From: Mobilicoccus sp032056465
GTDB lineage: Bacteria; Actinomycetota; Actinomycetes; Actinomycetales; Dermatophilaceae
DNA: 64,000 nt
Direction: 5' to 3' (one strand)
NCBI RefSeq assembly: GCF_032056465.1
Contig: NZ_DAMBCL010000011.1
This document shows, piece by piece, positions 51,319 to 60,619 of the stretch (position 1 is its first letter; every line of letters begins with the position of its first letter). The translations under genes were made by a program, and so were the position numbers. The notes beneath the pieces are model-generated. The model ran no database searches, was not told the origin of the DNA, and was given only the letters and a program-made list of their open reading frames with translations.

Positions 51319-52476
51319 TCAGAGCCCGAGGTCGGCGAAGCGGCGGGCGGCGGCGTCGACGCGCTCGTCGGGGGCGGTGAGCGCGATGCGGACGTGGTGG
51401 CCGCTGCGGGTGCCGTAGAACGTGCCGGGGGCGACGAGGATGCCGACCTCGGCGAGGGCGTCGACGGTCTCGAGCGCGGGACGCCCGAACGTCGTCCACA
51501 GGTAGAGGCCCGCGCGGGAGTCGTCGATCCGGCCTCCGGCCGCCTCGATCGCCGAGGCGAGCACGGAGCGCCGGCGCCGGTAGATCTCCACCTGCGCGGC
51601 CACGTGGGCGTCGTCGGAGAGGGCGGCGAGCATCGCGCGCTGCACGGGCCAGGGCATCATCATCCCGGCGTGCTTGCGGACCTCGAGGATCCGCCCGAGG
51701 AGCCGGGGGTCGCCGGCGGCGAAGGCCGCGCGGTAGCCCGCGAGGTTGCTCTGCTTGGACAGGGAGTAGCAGACGACGAGCCCCGTGTGGTCGCCGTCGC
51801 AGACCCGGGGGTCGAGCAGGCTCGGCACGCCGGTGAACCCGGACCCGCCCGCCTGCTCGAGGCGCTCGTCCTCGTCCCGCCAGTCGATCTCGGCGTAGCA
51901 CTCGTCGCTGACGACGATGGCGCCGCGCTCCCGCGCCCACTGGACGACCTTGCGCAGGTGCGGCACGCCGAGGACCTTGCCGGTGGGGTTGCTCGGGGTG
52001 TTGACCCAGATCAGCGCAGGCGCAGCATCGCCGCCCGCGGGGCCGAGCTCGGTCAGCCCCTCGAAGGGCACGGGGGCGGCCCCCGCGAGGCGGGCACCCA
52101 CGTCGTAGGTCGGATACGCCACGGCCGGGTGCGCGACGGCGCGGCCACGGAGGTCGAGCAACGTGGGCAGCCAGGCGACGAACTCCTTGCTGCCGATGGT
52201 CGGCAGCACGGAGTCGGGGTCGACGGCGGGGACGCCGCGGCGCCGCTCGAACCACGCAGCGACGGCCTCACGCAGGTCGGCGGTCCCCCACGTCTGCGGA
52301 TACCCATGGGCCTCCGAGGCGTCCGCGAGGGCTTCGCGGACGAACGGCGGCGTCGGGTCGACCGGCGTGCCGACCGAGAGGTCGACGAGGCCGTCCGGGT
52401 GCGCCGACGCCGTCGCCTTCGCCGCGGCGAGGGTGTCCCAGGGGAAGTCGGGAAGGTCGTGGCCCACCGGGCTCAC
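51319..52476 (-). CDS. dapC: Succinyldiaminopimelate transaminase
   Basis: 385-residue PLP-dependent class I aminotransferase making N-succinyl-LL-DAP. VDLSVGTPVDPTPPFVREAL begins the fold; WVNTPSNPTGKVLG, VSDECYAEIDW and YSLSKQSNLAGYRAAF (PLP Lys) are the family motifs; MPWPVQRAMLAAL is close to actinobacterial DapC. GTG 52476 overlaps the ferredoxin stop (GTGA), as in the Rv1177-Rv1178 pair. With dapD and dapE nearby, three steps of the succinylase route are present. Confidence 0.93.
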   Translation of the reverse strand: MSPVGHDLPDFPWDTLAAAKATASAHPDGLVDLSVGTPVDPTPPFVREALADASEAHGYPQTWGTADLREAVAAWFERRRGVPAVDPDSVLPTIGSKEFVAWLPTLLDLRGRAVAHPAVAYPTYDVGARLAGAAPVPFEGLTELGPAGGDAAPALIWVNTPSNPTGKVLGVPHLRKVVQWARERGAIVVSDECYAEIDWRDEDERLEQAGGSGFTGVPSLLDPRVCDGDHTGLVVCYSLSKQSNLAGYRAAFAAGDPRLLGRILEVRKHAGMMMPWPVQRAMLAALSDDAHVAAQVEIYRRRRSVLASAIEAAGGRIDDSRAGLYLWTTFGRPALETVDALAEVGILVAPGTFYGTRSGHHVRIALTAPDERVDAAARRFADLGL

Positions 52477-52799
52477 TCGTCGTGGCTCTGCGGGGGCAGC
52501 GCAGCGATGATCGGGTGGTCCTTGTTGATGAGGCCCATCTTGGCGGCGCCGCCGGGGCTGCCGAGGTCGTCGAAGAACTCGACGTTGGCCTTGTAGTACT
52601 CGGTCCACTCGCCCGGGACGTCGTCCTCGTAGTAGATCGCCTCGACGGGGCACACGGGCTCGCAGGCGCCGCAGTCGACGCACTCGTCGGGGTGGATGTA
52701 GAGCGATCGCTCACCCTCGTAGATGCAGTCGACGGGGCACTCCTCGACACAGGCCTTGTCCTTGAGGTCGACGCAAGGCTGGGCGATCACGTACGTCAT
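52473..52799 (-). CDS. fdxA: Seven-iron ferredoxin
   Basis: 108-residue ferredoxin. CVDLKDKACVEECPVDC holds the 3Fe-4S ligands plus the Cys shared with the second centre, and CVDCGACEPVCPVEAIY the 4Fe-4S ligands. The C-terminal extension (EWTEYYKANVEFFDDLG) is typical of actinobacterial FdxA/FdxC. It is translationally coupled to dapC by the GTGA overlap. Electron partner unknown. Confidence 0.95.
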   Translation of the reverse strand: MTYVIAQPCVDLKDKACVEECPVDCIYEGERSLYIHPDECVDCGACEPVCPVEAIYYEDDVPGEWTEYYKANVEFFDDLGSPGGAAKMGLINKDHPIIAALPPQSHDE

Positions 52800-52909
52800 G
52801 GAGAGTTCCTTCTTCGCGAGCCGTGGCTGGGTGGACCCAGTATGCCTCTCACCCGCCGAGGAGGGTGACGCGCCCCGAGGGCCGGACGGCGCGCGGGTGA
52901 CCGACCTCG

Positions 52910-53536
52910 TCAGGGACGGTCGGCGGAGGTGCGGAGGCGGCCCCGAAAGCTCACGAGGGGGCCGCGGGGATCGTCGTCCCCGGCCTCACCCGCGGCTGCG
53001 GGGACGTCTCGGTCGTTGCCCGGTCCCACCGAGGTCGCAATGACGGCGCCGACGACGATGTCGTGGTCGCCGCCCGGATACGTCGCGACGGTGCGGCACT
53101 CGAGGGTGGCGAGGGCGTCGTCGAGCAGGGGGACGCCGGTGACCCCGCGATGATGGGCGACCCCGTCGAGCACCGGTCCGGCGGGCCCCCCGCGCGTGGC
53201 CAGGCGGGTGGCGAGGTCGGCGGCCTCGAACGGCAGGATGCTCACTCCCCACAGGCCGGACTCACGCAGGGGCGTGCCGAACCGCGAGGCCGCCCCGATG
53301 CACATGAGGACCAACGGTGGGTCCAGCGACACCGACGTGAACGAGTTGATCGTGATCGCGTGGTCGTGGCCCTCGGCGGTGGTCGTCGCGACAGCGACCC
53401 CCGCCGCCCAGTTGCGCATGACCGCACGCAGGTCGTCGCCGGTGGGCTCGGGGGACGTGGCCCCGGCCTCACCGCCGGCACGGGGGTCGGTGGGGTCACC
53501 GCCCGTGCGGGGGTCACGGGGGGCGCCGGGCATCAC
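52910..53536 (-). CDS. Flavin reductase family protein (FMN-binding split barrel)
   Basis: 208-residue protein. DDLRAVMRNWAAGVAVATT begins the split-barrel fold; HAITINSFTSVSLDPPLVLMC is the FMN/NADH-binding motif; FGVSIL-like WGVSILPFEAADLATRLATR and VVGAVIATSV follow. Such enzymes supply reduced flavin to a monooxygenase or reduce flavin directly. GTG 53536 overlaps the mshB stop (GTGA), so it is co-translated with the mycothiol gene. A 35-residue polar, repetitive N-terminus precedes the fold. Confidence 0.87.
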   Translation of the reverse strand: MMPGAPRDPRTGGDPTDPRAGGEAGATSPEPTGDDLRAVMRNWAAGVAVATTTAEGHDHAITINSFTSVSLDPPLVLMCIGAASRFGTPLRESGLWGVSILPFEAADLATRLATRGGPAGPVLDGVAHHRGVTGVPLLDDALATLECRTVATYPGGDHDIVVGAVIATSVGPGNDRDVPAAAGEAGDDDPRGPLVSFRGRLRTSADRP

Positions 53537-54477
53537 GGCACCTCGAGCGGGCCGGGGTCCGGCGCACCCGGGTACGGGGCGCCGGTGCCGGGCTCGACCC
53601 GCACGAACGCCTCGGCCTGGGCGAGCCGGGTGGCGATGCCGTTGCTCAGCGCGAACCAGCCGTCGCGCACGACGACCTGGGTGCGGTGCTCGGCGAGGGC
53701 CGCGTCACGCACCGCGAGATCGCCGGGCGAGGGGCGCACGACGTGCGTCACGGTCTCGTCGTCGACCGCCGACGGCAGGATCTCGTCGTCGAGAGCCGGG
53801 ATCAGGGACGGCGATTCCCCCGTGACCGACCCGACGGTGTCGATCACCCACCGCCGGTCGCGCGTCACCCACGAACGCGGTGTGACGACGGTGTAGAGCG
53901 CGGGCGTCCGCGGCAGCCGCGCGGTCGCGGCGACCGTCGCCTCGTGCACCCGCACGTGGTCGGGGTGCCCGTAGCCGCCGGTCGCGTCGTAGGTGACGAC
54001 GATGTCGGGGTCGAGGGCCTCGAGCGCGGCGGCGAGCCGGCCGACGACCTCCTCGAGGTCGACGTACGCGAGCGCACCCGGCCGCTCGTTGGCGGGGGTG
54101 CCGGCCATCCCGGAGTCCCGGAAGAAGGCCGGGCCCTCACCCGGGGTCTCGACCTCCTCGTCGGCGAGGAGCACCCCGCGGGCGCCGAGTCGGTACGTGG
54201 CGGCCCAGAGCTCGCCTCGCCGATAGGCCCCGAGGCGGTCCTCCGCGTCGGGAGCCAGGTGCGCGAGTTCGGGCGGGATGACCTCGCCCTCGTCGCCGAG
54301 GGTGCACGTGAGCACGGTGACGTCGTCACCGCGTCGGACGTGGTGGGCGATGCTCACGCCCGTCGCCAGGGTCTCGTCGTCGGGGTGGGCGTGGACGAAG
54401 ACGAGGCGTCGCGGGCGCGCCTCCGGTGCGGCATCACCGTGAGGCGGGGGCTGCGGGGTGTGGGAGTGCTGGGTCAT
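53533..54477 (-). CDS. mshB: GlcNAc-Ins deacetylase MshB (mycothiol biosynthesis)
   Basis: 314-residue PIG-L/LmbE-family zinc deacetylase that removes acetate from GlcNAc-inositol in mycothiol synthesis. The zinc and catalytic motif HAHPDDET is at about residues 31-38, and TGGYGHPDHVRVH supplies the third ligand and the transition-state His. LTCTLGDEGEVIPPEL and GMAGTPANERPGAL are MshB-specific rather than the paralogous Mca. ATG 54477 begins MTQHSHTPQ; TACGGT nine bases before may start transcription 2-3 bases upstream. Consistent with the mycoredoxin gene at the other end of the window. Confidence 0.92.
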   Translation of the reverse strand: MTQHSHTPQPPPHGDAAPEARPRRLVFVHAHPDDETLATGVSIAHHVRRGDDVTVLTCTLGDEGEVIPPELAHLAPDAEDRLGAYRRGELWAATYRLGARGVLLADEEVETPGEGPAFFRDSGMAGTPANERPGALAYVDLEEVVGRLAAALEALDPDIVVTYDATGGYGHPDHVRVHEATVAATARLPRTPALYTVVTPRSWVTRDRRWVIDTVGSVTGESPSLIPALDDEILPSAVDDETVTHVVRPSPGDLAVRDAALAEHRTQVVVRDGWFALSNGIATRLAQAEAFVRVEPGTGAPYPGAPDPGPLEVP

Positions 54478-54640
54478 GACCGACTCACCGTATCCGCCCC
54501 CGCGAGGCGCGCGGACCCCGGACCACGATGACGTCCTCCGCTTCTCCCGCTCGCTGCGCCCGCGCGCTTGCCCACACTCCGTTCGGGAGGGTGGGGAGGG
54601 TGGGCCGGAGCATTCACGCCCGCGTGGGGCCACGGCTGCT

Positions 54641-54646
54641 TAACCT
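54641..54646 (+). promoter_or_regulatory. Candidate -10 box for ppk2
   Basis: TAACCT in the 291-bp divergent gap between mshB and ppk2, leaving a leader of about 115 bases. The rest of the gap shows no other clear element. Confidence 0.3.
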
Positions 54647-54768
54647 GGCGGTGGACGGGAGTTCACCGCCGACGCCGAGCATGGACCGGCGTCCGGGCCC
54701 CGGCCGCCTCGGGCATCACGAAGGCGTCGCCCGCGCCGTCGCCGGCCGCCGGCGGAGGAGGGATCGTC

Positions 54769-55662
54769 ATGCAGATGGGTCTGCGCGAACACATCGATCG
54801 GATGCGGGCGGAGGGATACACGGTCCGCAGCGACGATCACGGTTCGGATCCCGACCTCATCGATCCCGGCGGCCGGGCCGTCGACACGTGGCGCGAGTCC
54901 TACCCGTACGACGAGCGCATGCCCCGCGAGCAGTACGACGACGAGAAGTACCTCCTCCAGGTCGAGTTGCTCAAGTTCCAGTACTGGACCCAGGACGTCG
55001 GCGGTCGCCACGTCATCGTCTTCGAGGGCCGCGACGCCGCGGGCAAGGGGGGAACGATCAAGCGCTTCACCGAGCACCTCAACCCGCGCGCCGCGCACGT
55101 CGTCGCCCTCGCCAAGCCGACGGAGAAGGAACACGGCGAGTGGTACTTCCAGCGGTACATCCAGCATCTGCCCACCGCCGGTGACATGACGCTCTTCGAC
55201 CGCTCCTGGTACAACCGGGCCGGGGTCGAGCGCGTCATGGGCTTCTGCACCGACGACGAGTACGAACTGTTCATGGATCAGGCGCCGATGTTCGAGAGGA
55301 TGCTCGTCGACGCGGGCATCACGCTGACGAAGTTCTGGTTCTCGGTCACCCCTCACGAGCAGCGCACCCGATTCGCCATCCGGCAGATCGACCCGGTGCG
55401 GCAGTGGAAGCTCTCCCCCATGGACCTCGAGTCGCTCGACAAGTGGGGCAAGTACACCGAAGCGAAGGAGGAGATGTTCCGGCGCACCGACACCGACTGG
55501 GCGCCGTGGACCACCGTCAAGAGCAACGACAAGAAGCGGGCCCGCATCAACGCGATGCGCTTCTTCCTCGACCAGTTCGACTACGAGGACAAGGACACGA
55601 CGATCGTCTACCCGGCCGACGACCGCATCGTCCGGCGTGGTCGCGACGCCGTCGACGACTGA
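54769..55662 (+). CDS. ppk2: Polyphosphate kinase 2
   Basis: 297-residue PPK2-family kinase using polyphosphate to phosphorylate nucleotides. IVFEGRDAAGKGGTIKRFTEHL is the Walker A region (about residues 80-95); FDRSWYNRAGVERVMGF holds Walker B and the family RSWYNR motif; a lid follows with PHEQRTRF and DKWGKYTEAKEEMF. One-domain length and motifs suit the class that phosphorylates nucleoside diphosphates. ATG 54769 has GGAGGAGGG upstream. GDP- versus ADP-preference is not visible. Confidence 0.93.
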   Translation: MQMGLREHIDRMRAEGYTVRSDDHGSDPDLIDPGGRAVDTWRESYPYDERMPREQYDDEKYLLQVELLKFQYWTQDVGGRHVIVFEGRDAAGKGGTIKRFTEHLNPRAAHVVALAKPTEKEHGEWYFQRYIQHLPTAGDMTLFDRSWYNRAGVERVMGFCTDDEYELFMDQAPMFERMLVDAGITLTKFWFSVTPHEQRTRFAIRQIDPVRQWKLSPMDLESLDKWGKYTEAKEEMFRRTDTDWAPWTTVKSNDKKRARINAMRFFLDQFDYEDKDTTIVYPADDRIVRRGRDAVDD

Positions 55663-55751
55663 CTCGAGGCGACCCACGCGGGACGACCGGCCTGGGTCGA
55701 GGTGATGGACGTCAAGCCGCACCTGACCTGGGGAGACGGGAGGGGCCGGGC

Positions 55752-55757
55752 TACCCT
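55752..55757 (+). promoter_or_regulatory. Candidate -10 box for the KefB-like gene
   Basis: TACCCT, matching TANNNT, 54 bases before the GTG start; the mRNA would have a normal leader with AGGAG. Confidence 0.4.
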
Positions 55758-55811
55758 GGGAGCAGGATCCGGCCTGCCTCCAGCGGTCGGCCGACGCGAG
55801 AGGAGCCGCCC

Positions 55812-57467
55812 GTGGAGGTCGCCGCAACGATCCTGTCGGTCACGTTCGTCCTCGGGTTCCTCGCCTCCCTCCTGCGGCTTCCCCCACTCGTCGGCTTCCT
55901 CGCCGCCGGTTTCGTGCTCAACGGACTCGGCCACATCCAGGTGCCCCAGGTCCACGTCATCGCCGACCTCGGCGTGACGCTGCTGCTGTTCGCCATCGGA
56001 CTCAAGCTGGACGTGCGCACCCTCCTCGCCAAGGAGGTGTGGCTGACGACCATCTCGACGCTCGTGGTCAACGTCGTCGTCGCGTTCGGATTCCTCTCGG
56101 TGCTCGCCCTGGCCGGCATGTCGCTGCTGGTCGGCGAGGGCGCCGCCGTGTTCGCGATCATCGGGTTCGGTCTCTCCTTCTCGAGCACGGTCTTCGTGGT
56201 CAAGCTCCTGGAGGAACGCGGTGACGGGCACGCGTTCTACGGGCGCATCGCGGTCGGCGTGCTCGTCGTGCAGGACATCCTCGCCGTCGTGTTCCTCACC
56301 GCGACCAGCGGACATCTGCCGAGCCCGTGGGCATTCGGTCTCGTGCTGCTGTGGCCGCTCGTCAAGGGTTTCCGCGCCGTGTGGGGCCGGGTGGGGCACG
56401 GTGAGATGCAGTCGCTGTTCGGCATCCTCATGGCTCTCGTGCCCGGCTACATGCTCTTCGAGCTCGTCGGCCTCAAGGGCGACCTCGGGGCCCTCGTCAT
56501 CGGGATCATGCTGGCCTCGCACCCCTCGGCGGTCGAGCTCTCCCGCGCGCTGTTCCACGTCAAGGAGTTGCTGCTCGTCGGGTTCTTCCTCTCGATCGGC
56601 ATGTTCGGCGGGCTCCCCACGCCGTCGCAGGTGTGGCTCGCGGTGCTCCTCCTGCTGCTCCTGCCGGTACAGGCGCTCGGTTACGTCTCGGTCCTGCGGA
56701 CGATGCGGGTGCGGCACCGCACCGGATGGCTGGTCGCCGCCGCCCTCATGCAGTTCTCGGAGTTCGGCCTCATCGTCGTCGCCGTGGGCGCCGACGAGGG
56801 GCTCCTCTCACGGGACTGGCTCGTCATCATGTCCCTCACCCTGTCCCTCGCGTTCGTGGTGTCGTCCCTCGTCAACGGCCGGGGTCAGCCGCTCGTCGAA
56901 CGGCTCGCGAGTCGGATGCCGGCGCAGGACCCCGACAGGTTGCACCCCGAGGACCGTCCCGGTGACATCCGGGGCGCCGAGGCCCTCGTCGTCGGGCTGG
57001 GTCGCGTCGGCCGCAGTGCCTACACGCAACTCGTCCAGACGTACCGGCTCGACGTCGCGGGCATCGAGAGCGACGAGACGCGCGTGCGCAAGCTGCAGAC
57101 CCAGGGCTTCAAGGTCGTCGAGAGCGACGCGAGCGACGAGGAGTTCTTCACCCGGCTCCGCGGCCGCGAGAACGTGCGCATGGTCGTCCTCGCCCTCCCG
57201 GCGCACAACGCCGAGGTCGTCGCCATCCTGCGTGCCTCGGGGTTCGAGGGCATCGTCGCCACCGCCGCCCGGTACGAGGAAGGCGTCGCCCGCTCGCTCG
57301 CGGCGGGTGCGGACGCCGCGTTCAACGCCGCCGCGGGCGCGGGGCTCGAGCTCGCCGACCAGGTGGCGCGCCTGGACGTCGGGGCTCCCGCCACCGGACC
57401 CGTCGGCGCCGCGCACCCCCCCGAGACGCCACCCCCGCGACCGCAGCATCCGCAGGTGGGTGGCTGA
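55812..57467 (+). CDS. Cation:proton antiporter with RCK/TrkA-N domain (KefB-like)
   Basis: 551-residue CPA2 antiporter. About twelve membrane helices fill residues 1-365 (LGFLASLLRLPPLVGFLAAG, FGLSFSSTVFVVKLLEERGD, VLVVQDILAVVF carrying the conserved transport Asp). A cytosolic Rossmann RCK domain covers about 395-520 (EALVVGLGRVGRSAYTQLV), with a Pro-rich tail. KefB-type proteins exchange K+ for H+ and may be ligand-gated. GTG 55812 has AGGAG six bases upstream. Complete. Confidence 0.9.
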   Translation: MEVAATILSVTFVLGFLASLLRLPPLVGFLAAGFVLNGLGHIQVPQVHVIADLGVTLLLFAIGLKLDVRTLLAKEVWLTTISTLVVNVVVAFGFLSVLALAGMSLLVGEGAAVFAIIGFGLSFSSTVFVVKLLEERGDGHAFYGRIAVGVLVVQDILAVVFLTATSGHLPSPWAFGLVLLWPLVKGFRAVWGRVGHGEMQSLFGILMALVPGYMLFELVGLKGDLGALVIGIMLASHPSAVELSRALFHVKELLLVGFFLSIGMFGGLPTPSQVWLAVLLLLLLPVQALGYVSVLRTMRVRHRTGWLVAAALMQFSEFGLIVVAVGADEGLLSRDWLVIMSLTLSLAFVVSSLVNGRGQPLVERLASRMPAQDPDRLHPEDRPGDIRGAEALVVGLGRVGRSAYTQLVQTYRLDVAGIESDETRVRKLQTQGFKVVESDASDEEFFTRLRGRENVRMVVLALPAHNAEVVAILRASGFEGIVATAARYEEGVARSLAAGADAAFNAAAGAGLELADQVARLDVGAPATGPVGAAHPPETPPPRPQHPQVGG

Positions 57468-57510
57468 GCGTTCGCCACCCCCGCAGACCCGGGGCGGACG
57501 ACAATGGGGC

Positions 57511-59073
57511 ATGACCCTCACGGAGATGCTCGATCGCAGCGTGCGCACGTTCGGGCCGGCCACCGCCCTTCGCGACGACACCCGCGCCGTGACGTACACC
57601 GAGCTCGGGGCGCGGGTCGGGGACGTCGCTGCGGCGCTCGTGGCCCGCGGGTGCCGTCCCGGGGACCGAGTGGCACTCGCGCTCCCCAACGTCCTCGAGT
57701 TCGCGTACCTCTACTACGGCATCGCCCGTGCGGGCGGCATCGCGGTGCCGCTCAACCCCGGGTTGCGACGTGCCGAGATGCGTCGGCTCCTCGCGGACTG
57801 CACGCCCAGGCTCCTCCTCGCCTGGGCGGGGATTCCGTTCCTCACCGAGGGTGAGGGTGCGGCCAACGGCGAGGGTGCGGCGAACGGTGGGCACACGGAC
57901 GACCTGGGCATCGATGTCGTCGTCCTCGATCCGACGTCGCTCGCGGACTTCGCGCCGCGCGATGAGAGCCCTCCGCTCGTCCCCCGGCGCGGCGACGATC
58001 TCGCCGTGCTGCTCTACACCTCGGGGACGACCGGCGAACCCAAGGGCGCGATGCTCACCCACGACAACCTCGTCGTCAACGCACAGGTCGATCAGGGACT
58101 CGTCGAGATGGGCCCGCACGACGTGCTGCTCGGGGCGTTGCCGTTGTTCCATGCGTTCGGGCAGACGTGTTGCCTCAACCTGCCCCTCGTCTCGGGCAGC
58201 GAGGTCGTCCTCCACGCGACGTTCAACCCGCGGCACGCGCTGACGGCGGTGGGCGAGAACGGCATCACCGTGTTCCTCGCCGTCCCCGCGATGTACACCG
58301 CCCTGCTCCATCTGCTGTCACGCTTGCCCGAGGAGTACGACCTCGACAGCCTCCGCATGACGATCAGCAGTGGCGCCCCGTTGGCGGTCGAGCTGCTCCA
58401 CCGGGTCGAGGAACGGTTCGGCGTGGTCATGCTCGAGGGGTACGGACTGTCCGAGACCTCCCCCACCGCGACGCTCAACGTCGAGGGGCGCCGTCGTCCC
58501 GGCACGGTGGGCACGCCGCTGCCGGGAGTGCAGATCCGGATCCTCGATCAGGAGACGGGCGAGCCGGTCGGGGGCGACGGCGGCGGGGTCGACGTCGTGG
58601 GCGAGGTCGCGATCCGCGGCCACAACGTCATGCGCGGGTACTGGAACGCCCCCGAGGCGACGGCGGCCGTGCTCTCGCCCGACGGGTGGTTGCGGACGGG
58701 GGACCTCGGCCGTCTCGACGCCGACGGCTTCCTCACGATCGTCGACCGCAAGAAGGACCTCGTCATCGTCGGCGGCGAGAACGTCTTCCCCCGGGAGGTC
58801 GAGGAGGTGCTGTACGCGCATCCGGCCGTCGCCGAGTGCGCGGTTCTCGGCGTTCCCGACGCCCGGCGCGGCGAGGTCGTCGGCGCCGCGGTGGTGCTCG
58901 CCGAGAACACGGAGGCGACCGAGGCCGAGCTGCGGGCACACGTGCGGGCTCGGCTCCGGAGCGTCAAGGTCCCGCGCCACGTCTGGTTCGTCGACGCGCT
59001 GCCCAAGGGGGGCACGAACAAGATCCTCAAGCGCGAGATCGCCCTCCCGGAGGAACTCCGTCTGCCCGTGTGA
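57511..59073 (+). CDS. Long-chain fatty acid-CoA ligase / AMP-dependent synthetase
   Basis: 520-residue ANL-superfamily enzyme. LLYTSGTTGEPKGAMLTH is the AMP-binding P-loop, EGYGLSETSPT the A5 motif, GWLRTGDLG the A7 motif, and KDLVIVGGENVFPREVEE the C-terminal hinge and A8; the catalytic Lys is in GGTNKILKREI. Substrate is probably a medium- or long-chain acid. Around residue 115 a duplicated EGAANG hexapeptide marks a small in-frame DNA repeat. GACAAT five bases before the ATG is a poor leaderless box. Confidence 0.92.
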   Translation: MTLTEMLDRSVRTFGPATALRDDTRAVTYTELGARVGDVAAALVARGCRPGDRVALALPNVLEFAYLYYGIARAGGIAVPLNPGLRRAEMRRLLADCTPRLLLAWAGIPFLTEGEGAANGEGAANGGHTDDLGIDVVVLDPTSLADFAPRDESPPLVPRRGDDLAVLLYTSGTTGEPKGAMLTHDNLVVNAQVDQGLVEMGPHDVLLGALPLFHAFGQTCCLNLPLVSGSEVVLHATFNPRHALTAVGENGITVFLAVPAMYTALLHLLSRLPEEYDLDSLRMTISSGAPLAVELLHRVEERFGVVMLEGYGLSETSPTATLNVEGRRRPGTVGTPLPGVQIRILDQETGEPVGGDGGGVDVVGEVAIRGHNVMRGYWNAPEATAAVLSPDGWLRTGDLGRLDADGFLTIVDRKKDLVIVGGENVFPREVEEVLYAHPAVAECAVLGVPDARRGEVVGAAVVLAENTEATEAELRAHVRARLRSVKVPRHVWFVDALPKGGTNKILKREIALPEELRLPV

Positions 59074-59100
59074 GGTCGCGCGCGTGGGCGCGTCCTCGCC

Positions 59101-60399
59101 TCAGGCGTCGAGGAGTCTCTCCCCCGCCGCGAGGATGACGCAGGTCGTGAGCACCTCCAGGGCCTTCTCGAGCTCGTCGGTCGTCGGGAACGAGGGGGCG
59201 ATTCGGATGTTGCGGTCCTCCGGGTCGTCACCGCCGGGGAACGTCGCACCCGCGGGCGTCAACGCGACGCCCGCCTCCTTCGCGAGCTCGACGACACGCC
59301 GTGCCGTGCCCGGGACGACGTCGAGGCTGACGAAGTAGCCCCCGCGAGGCTCGCTCCAGCTCGCGACGCCGAGTGCCGCGAGGTCGGTCGCGAGGGCCTT
59401 GCCGACGGCCTCGAACTTGGGCTCGAGGATCGCGCGGTGCGCCTCCATGTGCGCCTCGACGCCCGCCGTGTCGCCGAAGAACCGCACGTGGCGGAGCTGG
59501 TTGATCTTGTCCGGGCCGATGGAACGCATCGAGTCGCGGGCGAGGAACCACGCGACGTTGGCCGGGGAGGCCCCGAAGAACGACACGCCGCCACCGGCGA
59601 AGGTCACCTTCGAGGTGGAGGCGAAGACGAACGGGCGGTCCGCGTGGCCCGCCTCCTCGCAGGCGTCGAGGATCGAGGCGAGGTGGTCGTGCTCACCGGT
59701 GAGGTGGTGGACCGCGTACGCGTTGTCCCAGTAGATGCGGAAATCCGGTGCGGCGGTGGGCATCTGGGCGAGGCGGCGGACGACCTCGTCGGAGAACGTC
59801 ACGCCCGTCGGGTTGCTGTACTTGGGCACGCACCAGATGCCCTTGATCCGGGGGTCCTCGGCGACGAGGCGCTCGACCTCGTCCATGTCCGGCCCCTCGG
59901 GCGTCATCGCGACCGTGCGCAGCTGCACCCCGAGCTCCTCGCACACCGAGAAGTGACGGTCGTACCCGGGCGACGGGGCGAGGAAGACGACCTCCTCGCC
60001 GGCCCACGGCCTCTCACCGCCGGGGAGGGCGTGGAAGAAGCTGCTCGCCACGCAGAAGTGCATGAGCGAGAGCGAGGAGTTGTCGCGGGCGACGAGCTGA
60101 TCGACCGGCACGTCGACGAGGGGCGCGAACATCTCGCGGAGGGTGAGGACGCCCTTGGCGGCGCCGCCGTAGTTGCGGACGTCGCCCTCGGCCTCGGTGC
60201 GGTGGTCGCCGGGCGCGAGGGAGGCGAGGAGGCCTTCGGCGAGGTCGAGCTGTGCCGTGCACGGCTTGCCACGAGTGATGTCGAGCTTCAGCCCGGAGGA
60301 GGCGAAGTCCTCGTACCGCCTGCGGGCGGACGCTCGGGCGGCGGCGAGGCCCTCGCGGTCGATGTGGTCGGTCGTCGGCACGTCTGCACTCCTCGGCAT
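59101..60399 (-). CDS. Aspartate aminotransferase, class I subgroup Ic (AspB/AspT-like)
   Basis: 432-residue PLP enzyme of the Asp_aminotransf (subgroup Ic) family known from Corynebacterium. LDITRGKPCTAQLDLAEGLL begins it; YGGAAKGVLTLREMFAPL, WCVPKYSNPTGVTFSDE, YWDNAYAVHHL and STSKVTFAGGGVSFFG (PLP Lys) follow. It converts oxaloacetate plus glutamate to aspartate, feeding the DAP pathway. Start ATG 60399 (MPRSADVP); ends 27 bases from the convergent acyl-CoA synthetase gene. Confidence 0.9.
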   Translation of the reverse strand: MPRSADVPTTDHIDREGLAAARASARRRYEDFASSGLKLDITRGKPCTAQLDLAEGLLASLAPGDHRTEAEGDVRNYGGAAKGVLTLREMFAPLVDVPVDQLVARDNSSLSLMHFCVASSFFHALPGGERPWAGEEVVFLAPSPGYDRHFSVCEELGVQLRTVAMTPEGPDMDEVERLVAEDPRIKGIWCVPKYSNPTGVTFSDEVVRRLAQMPTAAPDFRIYWDNAYAVHHLTGEHDHLASILDACEEAGHADRPFVFASTSKVTFAGGGVSFFGASPANVAWFLARDSMRSIGPDKINQLRHVRFFGDTAGVEAHMEAHRAILEPKFEAVGKALATDLAALGVASWSEPRGGYFVSLDVVPGTARRVVELAKEAGVALTPAGATFPGGDDPEDRNIRIAPSFPTTDELEKALEVLTTCVILAAGERLLDA

Positions 60400-60619
60400 C
60401 GGATCTGCGGCAGGGCGAGCCTATCCGCTCGCGCCCGAGACGCACCGCCGCGAGGGGCCCGTGTCACGCGAGGCGGATCGCCGACGGCGCGGACGGAGCC
60501 GGCGCCTCGCGGTGTCCACGGCGGGGCGCTCGCGCCGCGGTCCGGCGCCCAGGCACCCGGGGGCGTCGCGGCGGACGCACCCGCGTGGCTCGGGACGCCG
60601 GACCATGGCGGGAGTGACC

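Noticed and set aside
51030..51380. Plus-strand frame with LTDxx repeats across the tandem repeat
   Set aside because: The repetitive peptide results from the DNA repeat; no start signal, and it overlaps two genes.
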